The position numbers were made by a program, and so were the translations under genes. Below the pieces are notes generated by a model that was not told the DNA's origin, ran no database searches, and was given only the letters and a program-made list of their open reading frames with translations. A stretch of 64,000 nucleotides of DNA from PALSA-968 sp964387075 (GTDB lineage Bacteria; Bacteroidota; Bacteroidia; B-17B0; Aurantibacillaceae), in contig CAYLVB010000003.1 of NCBI GenBank assembly GCA_964387075.1, forward strand, positions 1 to 64,000. The letters run 5' to 3'. Shown in pieces: positions 39,580-49,190 of the stretch (the stretch's first letter is position 1; the number at the start of each line of letters is the position of its first letter).

Positions 39580-41073
39580 TTATTCGGTTGTTATAATTGA
39601 ACTAATTGGCGTACAAACTCCATTCTCACAAGTGTAACAAAGTAATTTATCGCGGAACACGGCGGGCTTATAAATAGATTTTCCTAAGAGCATGCGTAAA
39701 CATTCCTGTATTCCCTCAATGATACTCGGGTGCGGATGGATCATATCAGCGAGTTCGCGAATTCCTTGTCCGGTATGAATTAAATAAGCAACGGCCTGTA
39801 TGGCGCTGCTGGCATGGGGTCCCACCACGCGCATGCCGAGAATTTTCATCTCATCATCGTTGGTTACAAGTATCTTAAAAAACCCTTTTGTATTGCGCAT
39901 GGCAATGGCGCGCGCGTTGGTACTGTAATCGAGCTTCACGATCTTGCAGGGAATATTTTTCTCTTTGGCTTCCTGTTCACCAATTCCCACGGCCGCAACT
40001 TCGGGGTTGAGGAACATGATGGTAGAAAGATTTTTGTAATTGATGGGCTTTACTTTTTGCCCGAAAATGCGTACGGCAGCGTGACGCGCTTGTCTTTCTC
40101 CCACATTCACAAGAGCTATTCCTCCCGTAACATCTCCGGCCGCGTAAATATTAGGAACGGTAGTTTGTGTATCATCGTGCTGAATAAATCCGCGATCGGT
40201 AATTTTTGCTCCAACATTCTCCAAACCAATGTTCTCTATATTGGGAACACGTCCGACAGCGATCAAAGCCTTTTCTACAGTGACCACCTCACGGTGACCG
40301 TCTTTGTATAATAACTCGTATTCTACCTCGCCATTCTTGATCTCCATGCGCTCCAGCTGAGAATTGTGGTGCACCACCACGCCGTTACGTTCTAAATTGC
40401 CGGTAACGGTGTAAGATACATCCTCATCTTCCATTGGGAGGATGCGGTCGGCCTTGTCAATAATATTCACCTTCGTTTGCCCGAAGTTGGAGAAGATGGT
40501 AGCGAACTCGCAACCGATAACCCCTGCCCCGAGTATCACCATGCTTTTTGGAAAACTATCCAGACTTCTAACGCCATCACTTGTCAGGATCACTTTCTCG
40601 TCAATGGGGATATGCGCCAGGTAACGCGGGCGGCTACCTGTAGCAACCAGTATGTTCTCAGTTTTGATCAGTTTTTTTTCGCCGTTCTCTTTGGTGATCT
40701 CTACGGTGTTCTTATCAATTATTTTTCCCGCACCTTTTTCTAAGTGGAAGAATTTTGAACCGAGGGCAGCCTCTAATAGCCTTAGATGTGTGGTCATTTG
40801 GGTTTTCCTTTCGAAAATGGCGTCGCGCACCACGTTGTCGGCATCCCTGAAATCCACCTTATAATCCGGAAGGGTTTCCCGGATCGTAGAAACCTCCATG
40901 GAATGTTCCCAAAGTGTTTTGGAGCTCAACACACCATCGTAAACACCTGCCCCGCCCACGCGGTTCTTTTCTATCAAAAGCACTTTTTTTCGGAAATCAA
41001 CGGCGCGCATGGCTCCTGCATAACCGGCCGGACCGCCCCCTATAACAACAAGATCGAAACTATCCATGGACAA
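39580..41073 (-). CDS. lipoamide-dehydrogenase-like flavoprotein lacking the redox cysteines
   Basis: 497 residues of the pyridine nucleotide-disulfide oxidoreductase fold: FAD motif VIGGGPAGYAG (10-20), NAD(P) motif ILGAGVIGCEFATIF, second FAD motif NIYAAGDVTGG, and dimerisation domain with HPHPSIIEGIQE. The active-site CxxxxC is gone: the stretch at 40-52 reads GGAGVYDGVLSSK, with Gly43 and Val48 at the cysteine positions. That argues against lipoamide or glutathione reduction and for a transhydrogenase (SthA-like) or other electron-transfer role. A C-terminal cysteine cluster (C479, C482, C487) could be a new metal or redox site. It overlaps the M3 peptidase gene by 14 bases. Confidence 0.8.
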   Translation of the reverse strand: MSMDSFDLVVIGGGPAGYAGAMRAVDFRKKVLLIEKNRVGGAGVYDGVLSSKTLWEHSMEVSTIRETLPDYKVDFRDADNVVRDAIFERKTQMTTHLRLLEAALGSKFFHLEKGAGKIIDKNTVEITKENGEKKLIKTENILVATGSRPRYLAHIPIDEKVILTSDGVRSLDSFPKSMVILGAGVIGCEFATIFSNFGQTKVNIIDKADRILPMEDEDVSYTVTGNLERNGVVVHHNSQLERMEIKNGEVEYELLYKDGHREVVTVEKALIAVGRVPNIENIGLENVGAKITDRGFIQHDDTQTTVPNIYAAGDVTGGIALVNVGERQARHAAVRIFGQKVKPINYKNLSTIMFLNPEVAAVGIGEQEAKEKNIPCKIVKLDYSTNARAIAMRNTKGFFKILVTNDDEMKILGMRVVGPHASSAIQAVAYLIHTGQGIRELADMIHPHPSIIEGIQECLRMLLGKSIYKPAVFRDKLLCYTCENGVCTPISSIITTE

Positions 41074-42778
41074 TTTTGTCTAATTCCTTCCAGACAAATC
41101 CGGCAATAGAAGAAATGTATTGATCCGAGAAATCGAATTTAATGCCCGCCGCGTCGTAAAGTTTGGGAATTGGCTTTGTATAGCCGAGTGCCAATGCGTC
41201 TTTGTATTGCTGTAAAGCCTTCTTAGGATCCTGCAGGTAATTCTTCCAGATGGCAAGGGCGCCTAATTGGGCAAAACCATATTCAATGTAATAGAAGGGC
41301 ACTTCAAAAATATGCAACTGCGCGTGCCACATACGCTCCACGCTATGTTCAAGCCCCGAGTGATCGATTACGCCGCTTTCGTACTCATGGTAGGTATCTA
41401 CCCATGCTTTATAGCGTTGCGCAACAGTTTGTTTCGGGTTCTCGTATATTTTTTGCTGGTAGGCATCTACGCAGGCTATCCAGCAAAGTGTTTTGATGAT
41501 CTTTTCTAATTGCTCCTTTTTCGCTCTTAAAAGGTCTTTTTCGTCCTTGTAAAATACATCCCAGCGCTGCATGGAGATCAGTTCCATGCTCATGGAGGCG
41601 AGTTCTGCTACTTCAGAAGGCACATTTTTAAATTCGTTGATCTTGTAATCTTTGGTCAGGAAAGCGTGCACGGCATGTCCGCCTTCGTGAACCATAGTTA
41701 CCACATCGCGCTGCATACCCACCGCGTTCATGAAAATAAATGGAACGCCGCTTTCGTACAGCGGATAGTTGTACCCGCCCGGGGCTTTTCCCTTGCGCGA
41801 TTCAAGGTCGAGGTGCCTCATTTTCTGCATGGTGCTCAAGCACTCGCCAAAATATTTATCGGTTACCTCAAAGCAATTGATGGATTTTTCCAGCAACTCG
41901 CTGGCCTGGCTGAACGGATGTAAAGGCTTACTGTTTCCGGGATCCACATCGGTATCCCAGGGGCGATAGCTGTCAAGACCCAAAGCATTTTTCCTGACCT
42001 CATCGATCTTTCGGCTGAGGGGAACAAAATATTTTTTAACGCTTTCATGAAAGCTGAAGCAATCTTCCTTGGTATAATCAAAGCGGCCCAGCTCCCTGAA
42101 CTTGTAATCGCGGTAGTTCTTGAAACCCGCATTGATAGCAACCTGTGTGCGCAAGGCAAGCAATTCTTCAAACAAGGTATTAAGCGCGGCTTCATCCTGG
42201 TCTTTTCGTTTTTGGATGAGGTCATACACTTCCTTCCGCACCTTTCTATCCGGATTTTTGAAATAAAGTGCCGCCTGTTGCAGGGTAAGTTCCTTCCCTT
42301 CGTAATGGATCGTTTGTTTTCCCGTGATAGAAGCGTATTGCTGCGATTTGGTGGCTATCTGCGATTGCAGGTCGACATTCTCATTCCGGAAAAGATCGAT
42401 ACTGTTCTTTACAGAGCGCAAATACACAAAATATTTTTCCGGATCCAGTTCTTTTAAAAATTGTGAGCCCACCAGTTTTTTATTAAGCTGATCCGAAAGC
42501 GGGGCGATCTTCGGCTCTATTTCGGTAACAAAATATTCGTAGTTCTTAATGAGCTCGGGGTTCTCGGTGTCGCAACTCATTTTAATGTAGCGCCAACCGT
42601 AATTCTCGCTAACGGCGGCCTCCAGCTCGTTCAGGTCCAGCATCCAGTGCTCAAGTTCTTTGGCTGATGCGATCTTTCTTTCCAGGAGCTCTTTGTAGAT
42701 CGGCTCGAGGCTGGCCCAGTTCTTAATATCAAAATCGGCAGCGAGGTACTTGCGTGAGCTTTTAGGACTTGCTATCAT
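41060..42778 (-). CDS. M3 family oligoendopeptidase (PepF-like)
   Basis: 572-residue cytosolic zinc metallopeptidase that trims oligopeptides. The zinc motif is HEGGH at 364-368 (TMVHEGGHAVHAFL), with the third ligand probably Glu392 (SEVAELASMSME). The helical N-terminal domain (about 1-330) closes over the active site. It is full length for the M3B oligoendopeptidase group. The downstream flavoprotein overlaps its 3' end, so the two share a transcript. Confidence 0.9.
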   Translation of the reverse strand: MIASPKSSRKYLAADFDIKNWASLEPIYKELLERKIASAKELEHWMLDLNELEAAVSENYGWRYIKMSCDTENPELIKNYEYFVTEIEPKIAPLSDQLNKKLVGSQFLKELDPEKYFVYLRSVKNSIDLFRNENVDLQSQIATKSQQYASITGKQTIHYEGKELTLQQAALYFKNPDRKVRKEVYDLIQKRKDQDEAALNTLFEELLALRTQVAINAGFKNYRDYKFRELGRFDYTKEDCFSFHESVKKYFVPLSRKIDEVRKNALGLDSYRPWDTDVDPGNSKPLHPFSQASELLEKSINCFEVTDKYFGECLSTMQKMRHLDLESRKGKAPGGYNYPLYESGVPFIFMNAVGMQRDVVTMVHEGGHAVHAFLTKDYKINEFKNVPSEVAELASMSMELISMQRWDVFYKDEKDLLRAKKEQLEKIIKTLCWIACVDAYQQKIYENPKQTVAQRYKAWVDTYHEYESGVIDHSGLEHSVERMWHAQLHIFEVPFYYIEYGFAQLGALAIWKNYLQDPKKALQQYKDALALGYTKPIPKLYDAAGIKFDFSDQYISSIAGFVWKELDKIVHG

Positions 42779-42796
42779 ACGTGTAAAATTAAAAAA

Positions 42797-42815
42797 CCCA
42801 GGCGATCTGCCTGGG
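42797..42815 (-). terminator. intrinsic terminator of the DUF5606 gene
   Basis: Stem CCCAGGC / GCCTGGG with a 5-nt loop; on the minus strand it is followed by a T-run (the A-run at 42790-42796 on the plus strand). It separates DUF5606 from the M3 peptidase. Confidence 0.8.
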
Positions 42816-42835
42816 CTATTTTTTAAGAATTTTTA

Positions 42836-43366
42836 TTAGGCTGTTCCGGTCTTGCGCACGCCGGCTGTTTTCTTGGCGCCCTTGCTGTTAGCCTTCATGT
42901 TATTGCCACCGGTCTTGGTAAATTTCTTTGCCTCGTCGTGGTGCTGCACCTTGGCCTTATCATCGCTCTTTTCGCCGGCCTCTTTCAATTTGAGATTACC
43001 TGTCTCCTGCAACAGGTTATACCAGTTGAAAAGTTTGCGCATGTTCGACACATACACGCGCTCTTTATCATAATCCGGTAAAATGCCTTCAAAGTAATTC
43101 ACGATCTCTTTCTCATCGGCTTTGTGATCAATACTCTTGCCGCCCTTTTCTTTATCGTAAATGGTCTTTAAAATATCGCTTACAGGCTTGTTGTCGCCTG
43201 TGGTGAACATACTGATGTCCTCTAAAGAAGATATCTGCTGGTGCGAGTGGATAGGCACTCTTTTCTTATCGCTCAATCCTTCGGCGATCACGCCGTTCTT
43301 CATTTGCCCTACTACTTTGTAGAGGCCGGGCATGCCATTCACTGAAATTATTCCACTTAAATCCAT
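42836..43366 (-). CDS. DUF5606 domain protein
   Basis: 176 residues. The conserved N-terminal domain (DLSGIISVNGMPGLYKVVGQ, then KKRVPIHSHQQISSLEDISM) is a DUF5606 unit found across Bacteroidota, of unknown function, suggesting an SH3-like barrel followed by helices. The last 45 residues are a Lys/Gly/Thr-rich disordered tail, possibly nucleic-acid binding. No signal peptide. The gene has its own terminator. Confidence 0.8.
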   Translation of the reverse strand: MDLSGIISVNGMPGLYKVVGQMKNGVIAEGLSDKKRVPIHSHQQISSLEDISMFTTGDNKPVSDILKTIYDKEKGGKSIDHKADEKEIVNYFEGILPDYDKERVYVSNMRKLFNWYNLLQETGNLKLKEAGEKSDDKAKVQHHDEAKKFTKTGGNNMKANSKGAKKTAGVRKTGTA

Positions 43367-43402
43367 AGTAAAAAATTAGGGTATAAAAATACGGTATTTT
43401 CC

Positions 43403-44494
43403 TTAGAAACCGGTAGAGGTTCCTCCTTTTCCGGGCGTTGGTCTTGGGCCGGTAGTGTTACCCACGCCAAGGCCGTAGCCGGGGTTCCAGTTATAACGCA
43501 AGCATACCTCAAGGCTTCCCAGGGTCTTACTGAAAGGTGTAAGCCCGGAAAGGTTCAGATCGTAACTAACGCCCATTGCATATTTATCGTATTCAAACAA
43601 GACCTGTGGGCTGAATGCATCACGAAAGCGGTAAGCTGCCCCTAAAGAGAGTGCAACAGGCTTAATGGTACCCGAATGCACGGAAGGATCTGCCAATACA
43701 TAACGGAACATCAAAGAGCCCAGTATCTCCATTTGCGATCCCTGCATGGCCACCATATAACTAGGGATGATGTTTGACTGGAGCGATGGGAGGGCAAAAA
43801 CAAAGGTTCCGTGCTGAACGAATTTTATATGCAATTGCTCCCCTGTATTGTCATAAAAAGAATAGAAAGGAACGTTGACGTGAAAAGCGGATAAGCCAAT
43901 GTCGAAACGATGTCCGTCGGCCGCACTGATGTAACGCTCACTTTTAGCATAGTGATAATTGAAGCCCGCGCCGAAATCTCCATAGAGGAACCGGTTGTTA
44001 GGCACCACCTCGCCTAATAGATAGGGATCGTATTTATAGCCATTGTATTGGCTGTCCCAGGTAAGCTTATGAGGGGTAACACTTCGTTGGTTGAAAGCGC
44101 CGGTTAAAGCCATTGAGAACTTACCGAACTGACCCGACTTAAGGACCGTGCCGAGGATCAAACCAAAGTGAAGCGAACTGAAATTACCATCTCCTGAAAT
44201 ATCATTATAAGCATTGAAACCGCTGGTCCAATAGGATTTACGGTTCAGTTTTTTATGCTTCATGGCAAATTCGGCGCTTGCCCCAAAAGATTTATAAGGA
44301 ACCGCCACGCTCTTCCATTGGCTCTTGTAATTTATAATAGCCCTGAGGTCGTAGCTCACCGCGCACAAAGCGGGATTAACATACACAGGCATCTCGTTAT
44401 ATTGTGAGAAGTGCATATCCTGCGCAAAAAGGCTTCCTGTTAAGCAACCCTGCAAAACAATACAAACCAAAAATATCTTCTTTACCGCTTTCAT
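43403..44494 (-). CDS. PorP/SprF family type IX secretion membrane protein
   Basis: 363 residues; signal peptide (residues 1-24, ending LTGSLFAQ), then an outer-membrane beta-barrel. The family start motif DMHFSQYNEMPVYVNPA, then the strand-rich body and a C-terminal YNWNPGYGLG, are typical. PorP/SprF proteins dock specific large T9SS substrates at the surface. The adhesin gene ends three bases upstream, exactly the sprB-sprF arrangement of Flavobacterium johnsoniae, so this is most likely the dedicated partner of that adhesin. Confidence 0.92.
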   Translation of the reverse strand: MKAVKKIFLVCIVLQGCLTGSLFAQDMHFSQYNEMPVYVNPALCAVSYDLRAIINYKSQWKSVAVPYKSFGASAEFAMKHKKLNRKSYWTSGFNAYNDISGDGNFSSLHFGLILGTVLKSGQFGKFSMALTGAFNQRSVTPHKLTWDSQYNGYKYDPYLLGEVVPNNRFLYGDFGAGFNYHYAKSERYISAADGHRFDIGLSAFHVNVPFYSFYDNTGEQLHIKFVQHGTFVFALPSLQSNIIPSYMVAMQGSQMEILGSLMFRYVLADPSVHSGTIKPVALSLGAAYRFRDAFSPQVLFEYDKYAMGVSYDLNLSGLTPFSKTLGSLEVCLRYNWNPGYGLGVGNTTGPRPTPGKGGTSTGF

Positions 44495-44497
44495 GTT

Positions 44498-47410
44498 CTA
44501 TTTTAAGATGGTTGTACTTCCGTGTTTCTTCACTTCTTTTCCATTCGACAGGAATCCTTCCAGCGTCCAAACGAATACGCCGGCATTCACAGGAACTCCG
44601 CGGAAAGAACCGTCCCAACCAAAGTTAAGGGTAGTAGATTCAAATACCATCTCGCCCCATCGATCGAACACCTTGAACACAAAGTTCTGAAGGCAATTGC
44701 TGCGCACATAAAGGATGTCGTTCTTGCCGTCGCCATTCGGTGAGAAAGCGCTTGGCACGAATGGGTCATAACACTTCAGATCCACGTATACGGTCATGCT
44801 ATCCGTGCTCACACATCCATTCTTGTCTTTCACTGTAAGATAATAAGTGGTTGTTTCTGACGGATTGGCCCAGGGGCGCGGACAACTATACTCGTTAGGC
44901 CATGGCGGCGTATCACAATGCAGCGAGTCCGGCGGCGACCAGACATACTGCGAGATCGCAAAGTTACCGGTACTGAGAGTTCCGTTCAGCTGCGTGCTAT
45001 CGCCAAGATTGATCGTTATGTTAGTGCCGGCGTTTGACAATGGTCCTGCATCAACTTTTACATTATGGGTCACTGTTACTACTGGCATGCCGCTACCGGG
45101 AGGGCCATGAGAGATCATTTCTACTACAGGGAAAACTCCTCCGGGATTAAGTGAACTGTTGATCTTGTAACAAACTTTTACGGGAGGTATCAGAGTAGAA
45201 TCTGTTTGCTGGTAATACGCGGTATCCGTAAGTACTGTATATCCGCCAACCTGCCCAACCGGGATACCTCCATAGAATATCCAGGTGTAGAACAGGGGAA
45301 GTGAATTGTTGTTATGTGTAAGATCTGTGAAATAGATACAGTGGTTCACGCAGATGGTATCGGTATTCATCGTAAAATCGGCGAGAATGATATTGGGGCA
45401 TTGGTTCACATAAATGGTCATTTCCGTTTTAGGTTGTCTCACGCATATGCCGGTCACGGTAAGTGTGTAGATCTGGGTAGCAATTGGGTTGATGATGGCT
45501 GTATCTCCATTATTCAGGGGCGTTACTGCATTAGGCCCAATGGAGGGTTCCCAATAATACTGATACGAAGTGTTCAACTGTCCAAGACTGGGGAAAGCAA
45601 ACAGGGTATCTCTTGCGTTCTTACAAACAATGAGGTACTGAGCGTCCATCATAGAAACGGTGGTGTCGCCTATCAACATGCGAATAGAATCTCTAATGCC
45701 GGGGCAGCCGTGATAGAACGGTGTGACATAATACCAGGTTGGATTTATTGGATTCGCAAAAACAGTACTTCCTGTTGTTGCGCTCAAACCTGTTGATGGG
45801 GTCCATGTGAAAGTGACCCCGGCACTGACCGGCGGTATGCTCGTGACCTCTAAACTATCGCCCATCTTATTACAATTATCCACGGTGTCTGAGACAGGTT
45901 GCACAATTGGAGTTGCGAGTACGGTGATCGGAAAATTAGAAGTTGTGTAGGTTGGACAACCCGGCACATAACAATCCAGGTAGTAAGTGAAGGCCGTATC
46001 GTAAGGTGCGCTGAATACCGGCGTAGCCCACGAAGCGTTTCCGGGTCCGGATGTTCCCAATCCACCCGTTACCGGGGCCGACCAGGTATATGTTGCGTTA
46101 CTGGGTAACCCTACTACGGTAAACGTTGTTCCGGTGCCGGAACAAATGGAATCATTATTAACAATAATGGTTGGTGTTGGCGCAGGGTTGACCGTTGCCG
46201 TTATGGTTGTGGGTTGAGAAACACATCCATTTTGTGTTCCCTGTAAGGTATAAGTATAGATCCCGGCAGTGGAAGGATTTACGCTGGCGCTATCGCCGCT
46301 GCCAAACACCGTAGTTATCCCGGTTCCCGACCAGGTATATGTTGTGGGACCAAAATTTGGTGTTACTGTTGAAAATAACGTTGTACCCGATCCGCCCAGA
46401 CAGATGATGGGTGCGATATTTGTTACGTTAACCGTTGGTGTTTGCGCGACTGAGACCGGTAACATGAATGAATCGCGACATCCTGTTTGGTTATTGGCTA
46501 TGCAGGTAAGCGTATAGTTGCCTGTTTGATAGAATGTCATTGTGGCTCCGCTCTGAAACGCACCCTGCACATTCACGTTAGCCGAGGGAGTTACGTACCA
46601 TTGCCAGGAAAGAATGTTCCCGGGATTGGCGCTACCCGTGAATTGATACGGATTATCCGTACAATAAGTCCCGCCCGGCGGTGTGATCGTAACTGAACTT
46701 GAGTTTACATAAACTGTTGATGTTGCCTGCGCCGTACAAGTGTTTGGCGGGTTACTGGCCCAGACCGTATAGACCGTTGTGGATGCCGGCACGACCTGTA
46801 CCGAGGCTGTATTGGCACTTCCCGCGTTGGTGCTCCAGGTATAAGATGTTCCGCTGGTGACAGCTGTTAATGTTGTTGAGCCCGAGCAGATAGCGTCTGA
46901 GTTCACTGATATAGTAGGAGATGGTGAAACAGTAACAGTGGAAACTGTAAAATTCATACAGCCATTCGCATCCTCACCAACCACCGTGTAGGTTGTTGTA
47001 ACGGTTGGGCTGACTAAAACTGTAGGCATTACTGCGCCTGTGCTCCAGGTATAAGTTACCGCTCCGCCTGCTGTTAATGTGGCGCTGCTGTTTGCACAGA
47101 GTGTAGGTTGATTCACTGTAACAGTTGGTAAAGGATAAACGCTGACGGTAACCATTGCGGTTGCTGTACAAGTACCTGTCATAGCGGTCACAGTGTAGGT
47201 GGTATTAGCTGTAGGAGCTACTGAAACGGTGCCGGTGTTTGCACCTCCGGCGTTGGCGCTCCAGGTGTACTGGTTAGCGGCACTCGCTGTTAACACAATC
47301 CCCACACCCGAACAGGTAGAAGGAGCCGCGGGTGAAATTGTTACAGAACACTGCGCGCTTACCTCAGCAACAACAAAAAACGCAAACAGAAATGTTATCA
47401 GTTTCTTCAT
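44498..47410 (-). CDS. large T9SS-exported adhesin with Ig/PKD-like repeats
   Basis: 970 residues. After a signal peptide (MKKLITFLFAFFVVAEVSAQ) there are about eight to ten Ig/PKD-like repeats of roughly 75-90 residues, each with an early Cys (TLCANSSATL, AICSGSTTL, SICSGTGTTF), a YTWS core and a T-x-YTV strand. The last 85 residues are the gliding-motility-associated C-terminal (type B) T9SS sorting domain: PSAFSPNGDGKNDILYVR, then VFDRWGEMVFES and GWDGSFRGVPVNAGVFVW. The product is probably displayed on the surface in SprB fashion. It is smaller than SprB (about 6500 residues). The following PorP/SprF gene is its probable transporter partner. Confidence 0.9.
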   Translation of the reverse strand: MKKLITFLFAFFVVAEVSAQCSVTISPAAPSTCSGVGIVLTASAANQYTWSANAGGANTGTVSVAPTANTTYTVTAMTGTCTATAMVTVSVYPLPTVTVNQPTLCANSSATLTAGGAVTYTWSTGAVMPTVLVSPTVTTTYTVVGEDANGCMNFTVSTVTVSPSPTISVNSDAICSGSTTLTAVTSGTSYTWSTNAGSANTASVQVVPASTTVYTVWASNPPNTCTAQATSTVYVNSSSVTITPPGGTYCTDNPYQFTGSANPGNILSWQWYVTPSANVNVQGAFQSGATMTFYQTGNYTLTCIANNQTGCRDSFMLPVSVAQTPTVNVTNIAPIICLGGSGTTLFSTVTPNFGPTTYTWSGTGITTVFGSGDSASVNPSTAGIYTYTLQGTQNGCVSQPTTITATVNPAPTPTIIVNNDSICSGTGTTFTVVGLPSNATYTWSAPVTGGLGTSGPGNASWATPVFSAPYDTAFTYYLDCYVPGCPTYTTSNFPITVLATPIVQPVSDTVDNCNKMGDSLEVTSIPPVSAGVTFTWTPSTGLSATTGSTVFANPINPTWYYVTPFYHGCPGIRDSIRMLIGDTTVSMMDAQYLIVCKNARDTLFAFPSLGQLNTSYQYYWEPSIGPNAVTPLNNGDTAIINPIATQIYTLTVTGICVRQPKTEMTIYVNQCPNIILADFTMNTDTICVNHCIYFTDLTHNNNSLPLFYTWIFYGGIPVGQVGGYTVLTDTAYYQQTDSTLIPPVKVCYKINSSLNPGGVFPVVEMISHGPPGSGMPVVTVTHNVKVDAGPLSNAGTNITINLGDSTQLNGTLSTGNFAISQYVWSPPDSLHCDTPPWPNEYSCPRPWANPSETTTYYLTVKDKNGCVSTDSMTVYVDLKCYDPFVPSAFSPNGDGKNDILYVRSNCLQNFVFKVFDRWGEMVFESTTLNFGWDGSFRGVPVNAGVFVWTLEGFLSNGKEVKKHGSTTILK

Positions 47411-47522
47411 TCGTAATGTTTCTAAAACCCAAAAACATGACCAGCCCTTTGATAACCAGTAATGTGCTTAGGATTTTGGCTTACGAATGTACAAATAAAA
47501 ATCTAAATATAAAAGCCTTGGT

Positions 47523-48071
47523 TTAGGGCTTTTTAAAGGGCTCCATAACCGAGGTGAGATCGACCGCTATCTCCTCGGCAATGTTCTTTACATAGAGGGA
47601 GGGAACTTTGATCTTATAATCGGCCAGCTTTACCTTAAAATCAGAGGTCAAAGTGATCTCATTTCCCTTGACTGTGAGGGTTCCGGGCAGGGTTACGTTC
47701 TGGGTAACGCCATGGATCTCCATTTTACCTGTGCAAGTCACCTTATTCTCACCGTCTTTGGTAAAGTCGATCTTCTCGTTGATCTTACCTTTGAAAGTGG
47801 CAAAGGGGTATTTATCGCTCTCCATATAATTCTCATTGAAGTGCTGTTCCATGAAAGAGGAGGCAAATTTGAAGGATTTGATCTGCACTTTTACCTGCAC
47901 CGCACCCGTAGATTGGTCGAGCACCACTACCGGCAAAGTATTTTTAGCCTCAATATCTTCCATGGGTGATTTGGAAAGGAAATGTGCCGTGCTGGTCTTT
48001 CCTTTATAAAGCTGTGAATACCCGATGTTTATAAGTGATAAAAGGGCGATAGTTAAGGCAAATTTTTTCAT
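47523..48071 (-). CDS. YceI-like periplasmic protein
   Basis: 182 residues from ATG 48071 (MKKFALTIALLSLINIGYSQ signal peptide); the frame opens earlier, overlapping mutY. A YceI lipocalin-like barrel follows: KTSTAHFLSKSPMEDIEAKN, SFKFASSFMEQHFNENYMES, KYPFATFKGKI and MEIHGVTQNVTLPGTLTV. YceI proteins bind long polyprenyl lipids. It is placed directly after mutY and likely read from the same mRNA. Confidence 0.85.
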   Translation of the reverse strand: MKKFALTIALLSLINIGYSQLYKGKTSTAHFLSKSPMEDIEAKNTLPVVVLDQSTGAVQVKVQIKSFKFASSFMEQHFNENYMESDKYPFATFKGKINEKIDFTKDGENKVTCTGKMEIHGVTQNVTLPGTLTVKGNEITLTSDFKVKLADYKIKVPSLYVKNIAEEIAVDLTSVMEPFKKP

Positions 48072-48087
48072 TTGGGATTGGGTTATT

Positions 48088-49140
48088 TTATTCAAATATA
48101 GTTATTTCCTTTAAATGATTGCCAATTAGCACAGGAAAAGGATATTCTATTAATTTATTGATATTCACTTCATTAAATCCTTTGAGTCGAATCGGCTTCG
48201 GAAGGTTTATATGCCAAAACCTTGCCATGATTTTTTGATGGGATAACAGGTGCTTTTTGATGGCCGAAACACTTTTTATCTCCAGAGAGAGGAGGTCCTT
48301 CCTAAAGATCTCCATTCTTAAATTTTTTAAGACCTCAGCTCTATTCTTTAATTTATCTACCTCTAAAACAGGCAATTGGTATAAATTCTGCCAAATATCC
48401 CCGGCCCCTCTTTTTTGAATATAGGTCTTCTTTTGGGCTGTAATGAAGAAGTACTCAAAATACCTCTCGCTAATTTTAGCCTTACCGATCTTGACCGGGA
48501 ACTCCTTTACCCGGGCCGAACCTCCAACAAGGCAGGAATTCTGAAGAACGCAGTCACTACAATTGGGATTGACCGGCGTACACTGCACCGCCCCAAATTC
48601 CATGATGGCCTGGTTAAAAGTGCCGGGATCCTTTTTATTGATCAGCTCATTGGCCAATTGGGTGAATTGTTTTTTTCCGGCAGTTGAATTGATAGGCGTT
48701 TGGATGGCGTATAAACGGGACAATACACGAAATACATTTCCATCTACTACAGCATGCGGCCTGTTAAAACAAAAGGAAGCGATCGCTGCTGCCGTATAAT
48801 CACCAACTCCTTTTAATTTTTTCAGCTCCTCATACTCGGAAGGAAAAACTCCTTTATATTCTTTTACAACCTGCCTGGCCGCAGCGTGCAAATTGCGAGC
48901 ACGACTGTAATAACCTAAGCCCTGCCAAAGCTTCATCACTTTTTGCTCAGGCGCCTTAGCCAGATCAAAAACCGTTGGGAACGTTGCGGAAAACTTCAGG
49001 TAATAAGGTAGGCCCTGTGCCACGCGGGTTTGCTGCAGGATGATCTCCGAGAGCCAAACTTTGTAGGGGTCCTTCGTGGTGCGCCAGGGAAGTTCGCGTT
49101 TATTGGCGTGGTACCATTTTATTAAAGTACGAGTGGTCAT
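48088..49140 (-). CDS. mutY: A/G-specific adenine glycosylase
   Basis: 350 residues. It removes adenine mispaired with 8-oxoguanine. Catalytic Glu32 is in SEIILQQTRV; the helix-hairpin-helix LKGVGDYTAAAIASF is followed by HAVVDGNVFRVLSR with the conserved Asp. Four cysteines (CTPVNPNCSDCVLQNSC, spacing 6-2-5) bind a 4Fe-4S cluster. The C-terminal 120 residues are the Nudix-like 8-oxoG recognition domain. In many Bacteroidota mutY lies next to ssb and gldD; here it is 38 kb away. A TAGTTTTG box at 49151-49158 is the promoter. Confidence 0.95.
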   Translation of the reverse strand: MTTRTLIKWYHANKRELPWRTTKDPYKVWLSEIILQQTRVAQGLPYYLKFSATFPTVFDLAKAPEQKVMKLWQGLGYYSRARNLHAAARQVVKEYKGVFPSEYEELKKLKGVGDYTAAAIASFCFNRPHAVVDGNVFRVLSRLYAIQTPINSTAGKKQFTQLANELINKKDPGTFNQAIMEFGAVQCTPVNPNCSDCVLQNSCLVGGSARVKEFPVKIGKAKISERYFEYFFITAQKKTYIQKRGAGDIWQNLYQLPVLEVDKLKNRAEVLKNLRMEIFRKDLLSLEIKSVSAIKKHLLSHQKIMARFWHINLPKPIRLKGFNEVNINKLIEYPFPVLIGNHLKEITIFE

Positions 49141-49150
49141 TGCTATGTTA

Positions 49151-49158
49151 CAAAACTA
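49151..49158 (-). promoter_or_regulatory. TAGTTTTG -7 box of mutY
   Basis: Consensus TAnnTTTG on the minus strand, 10 nt before the ATG at 49140. Confidence 0.5.
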
Positions 49159-49190
49159 TCTATTTTTACGCCCTAACACATCTAGCGCCT

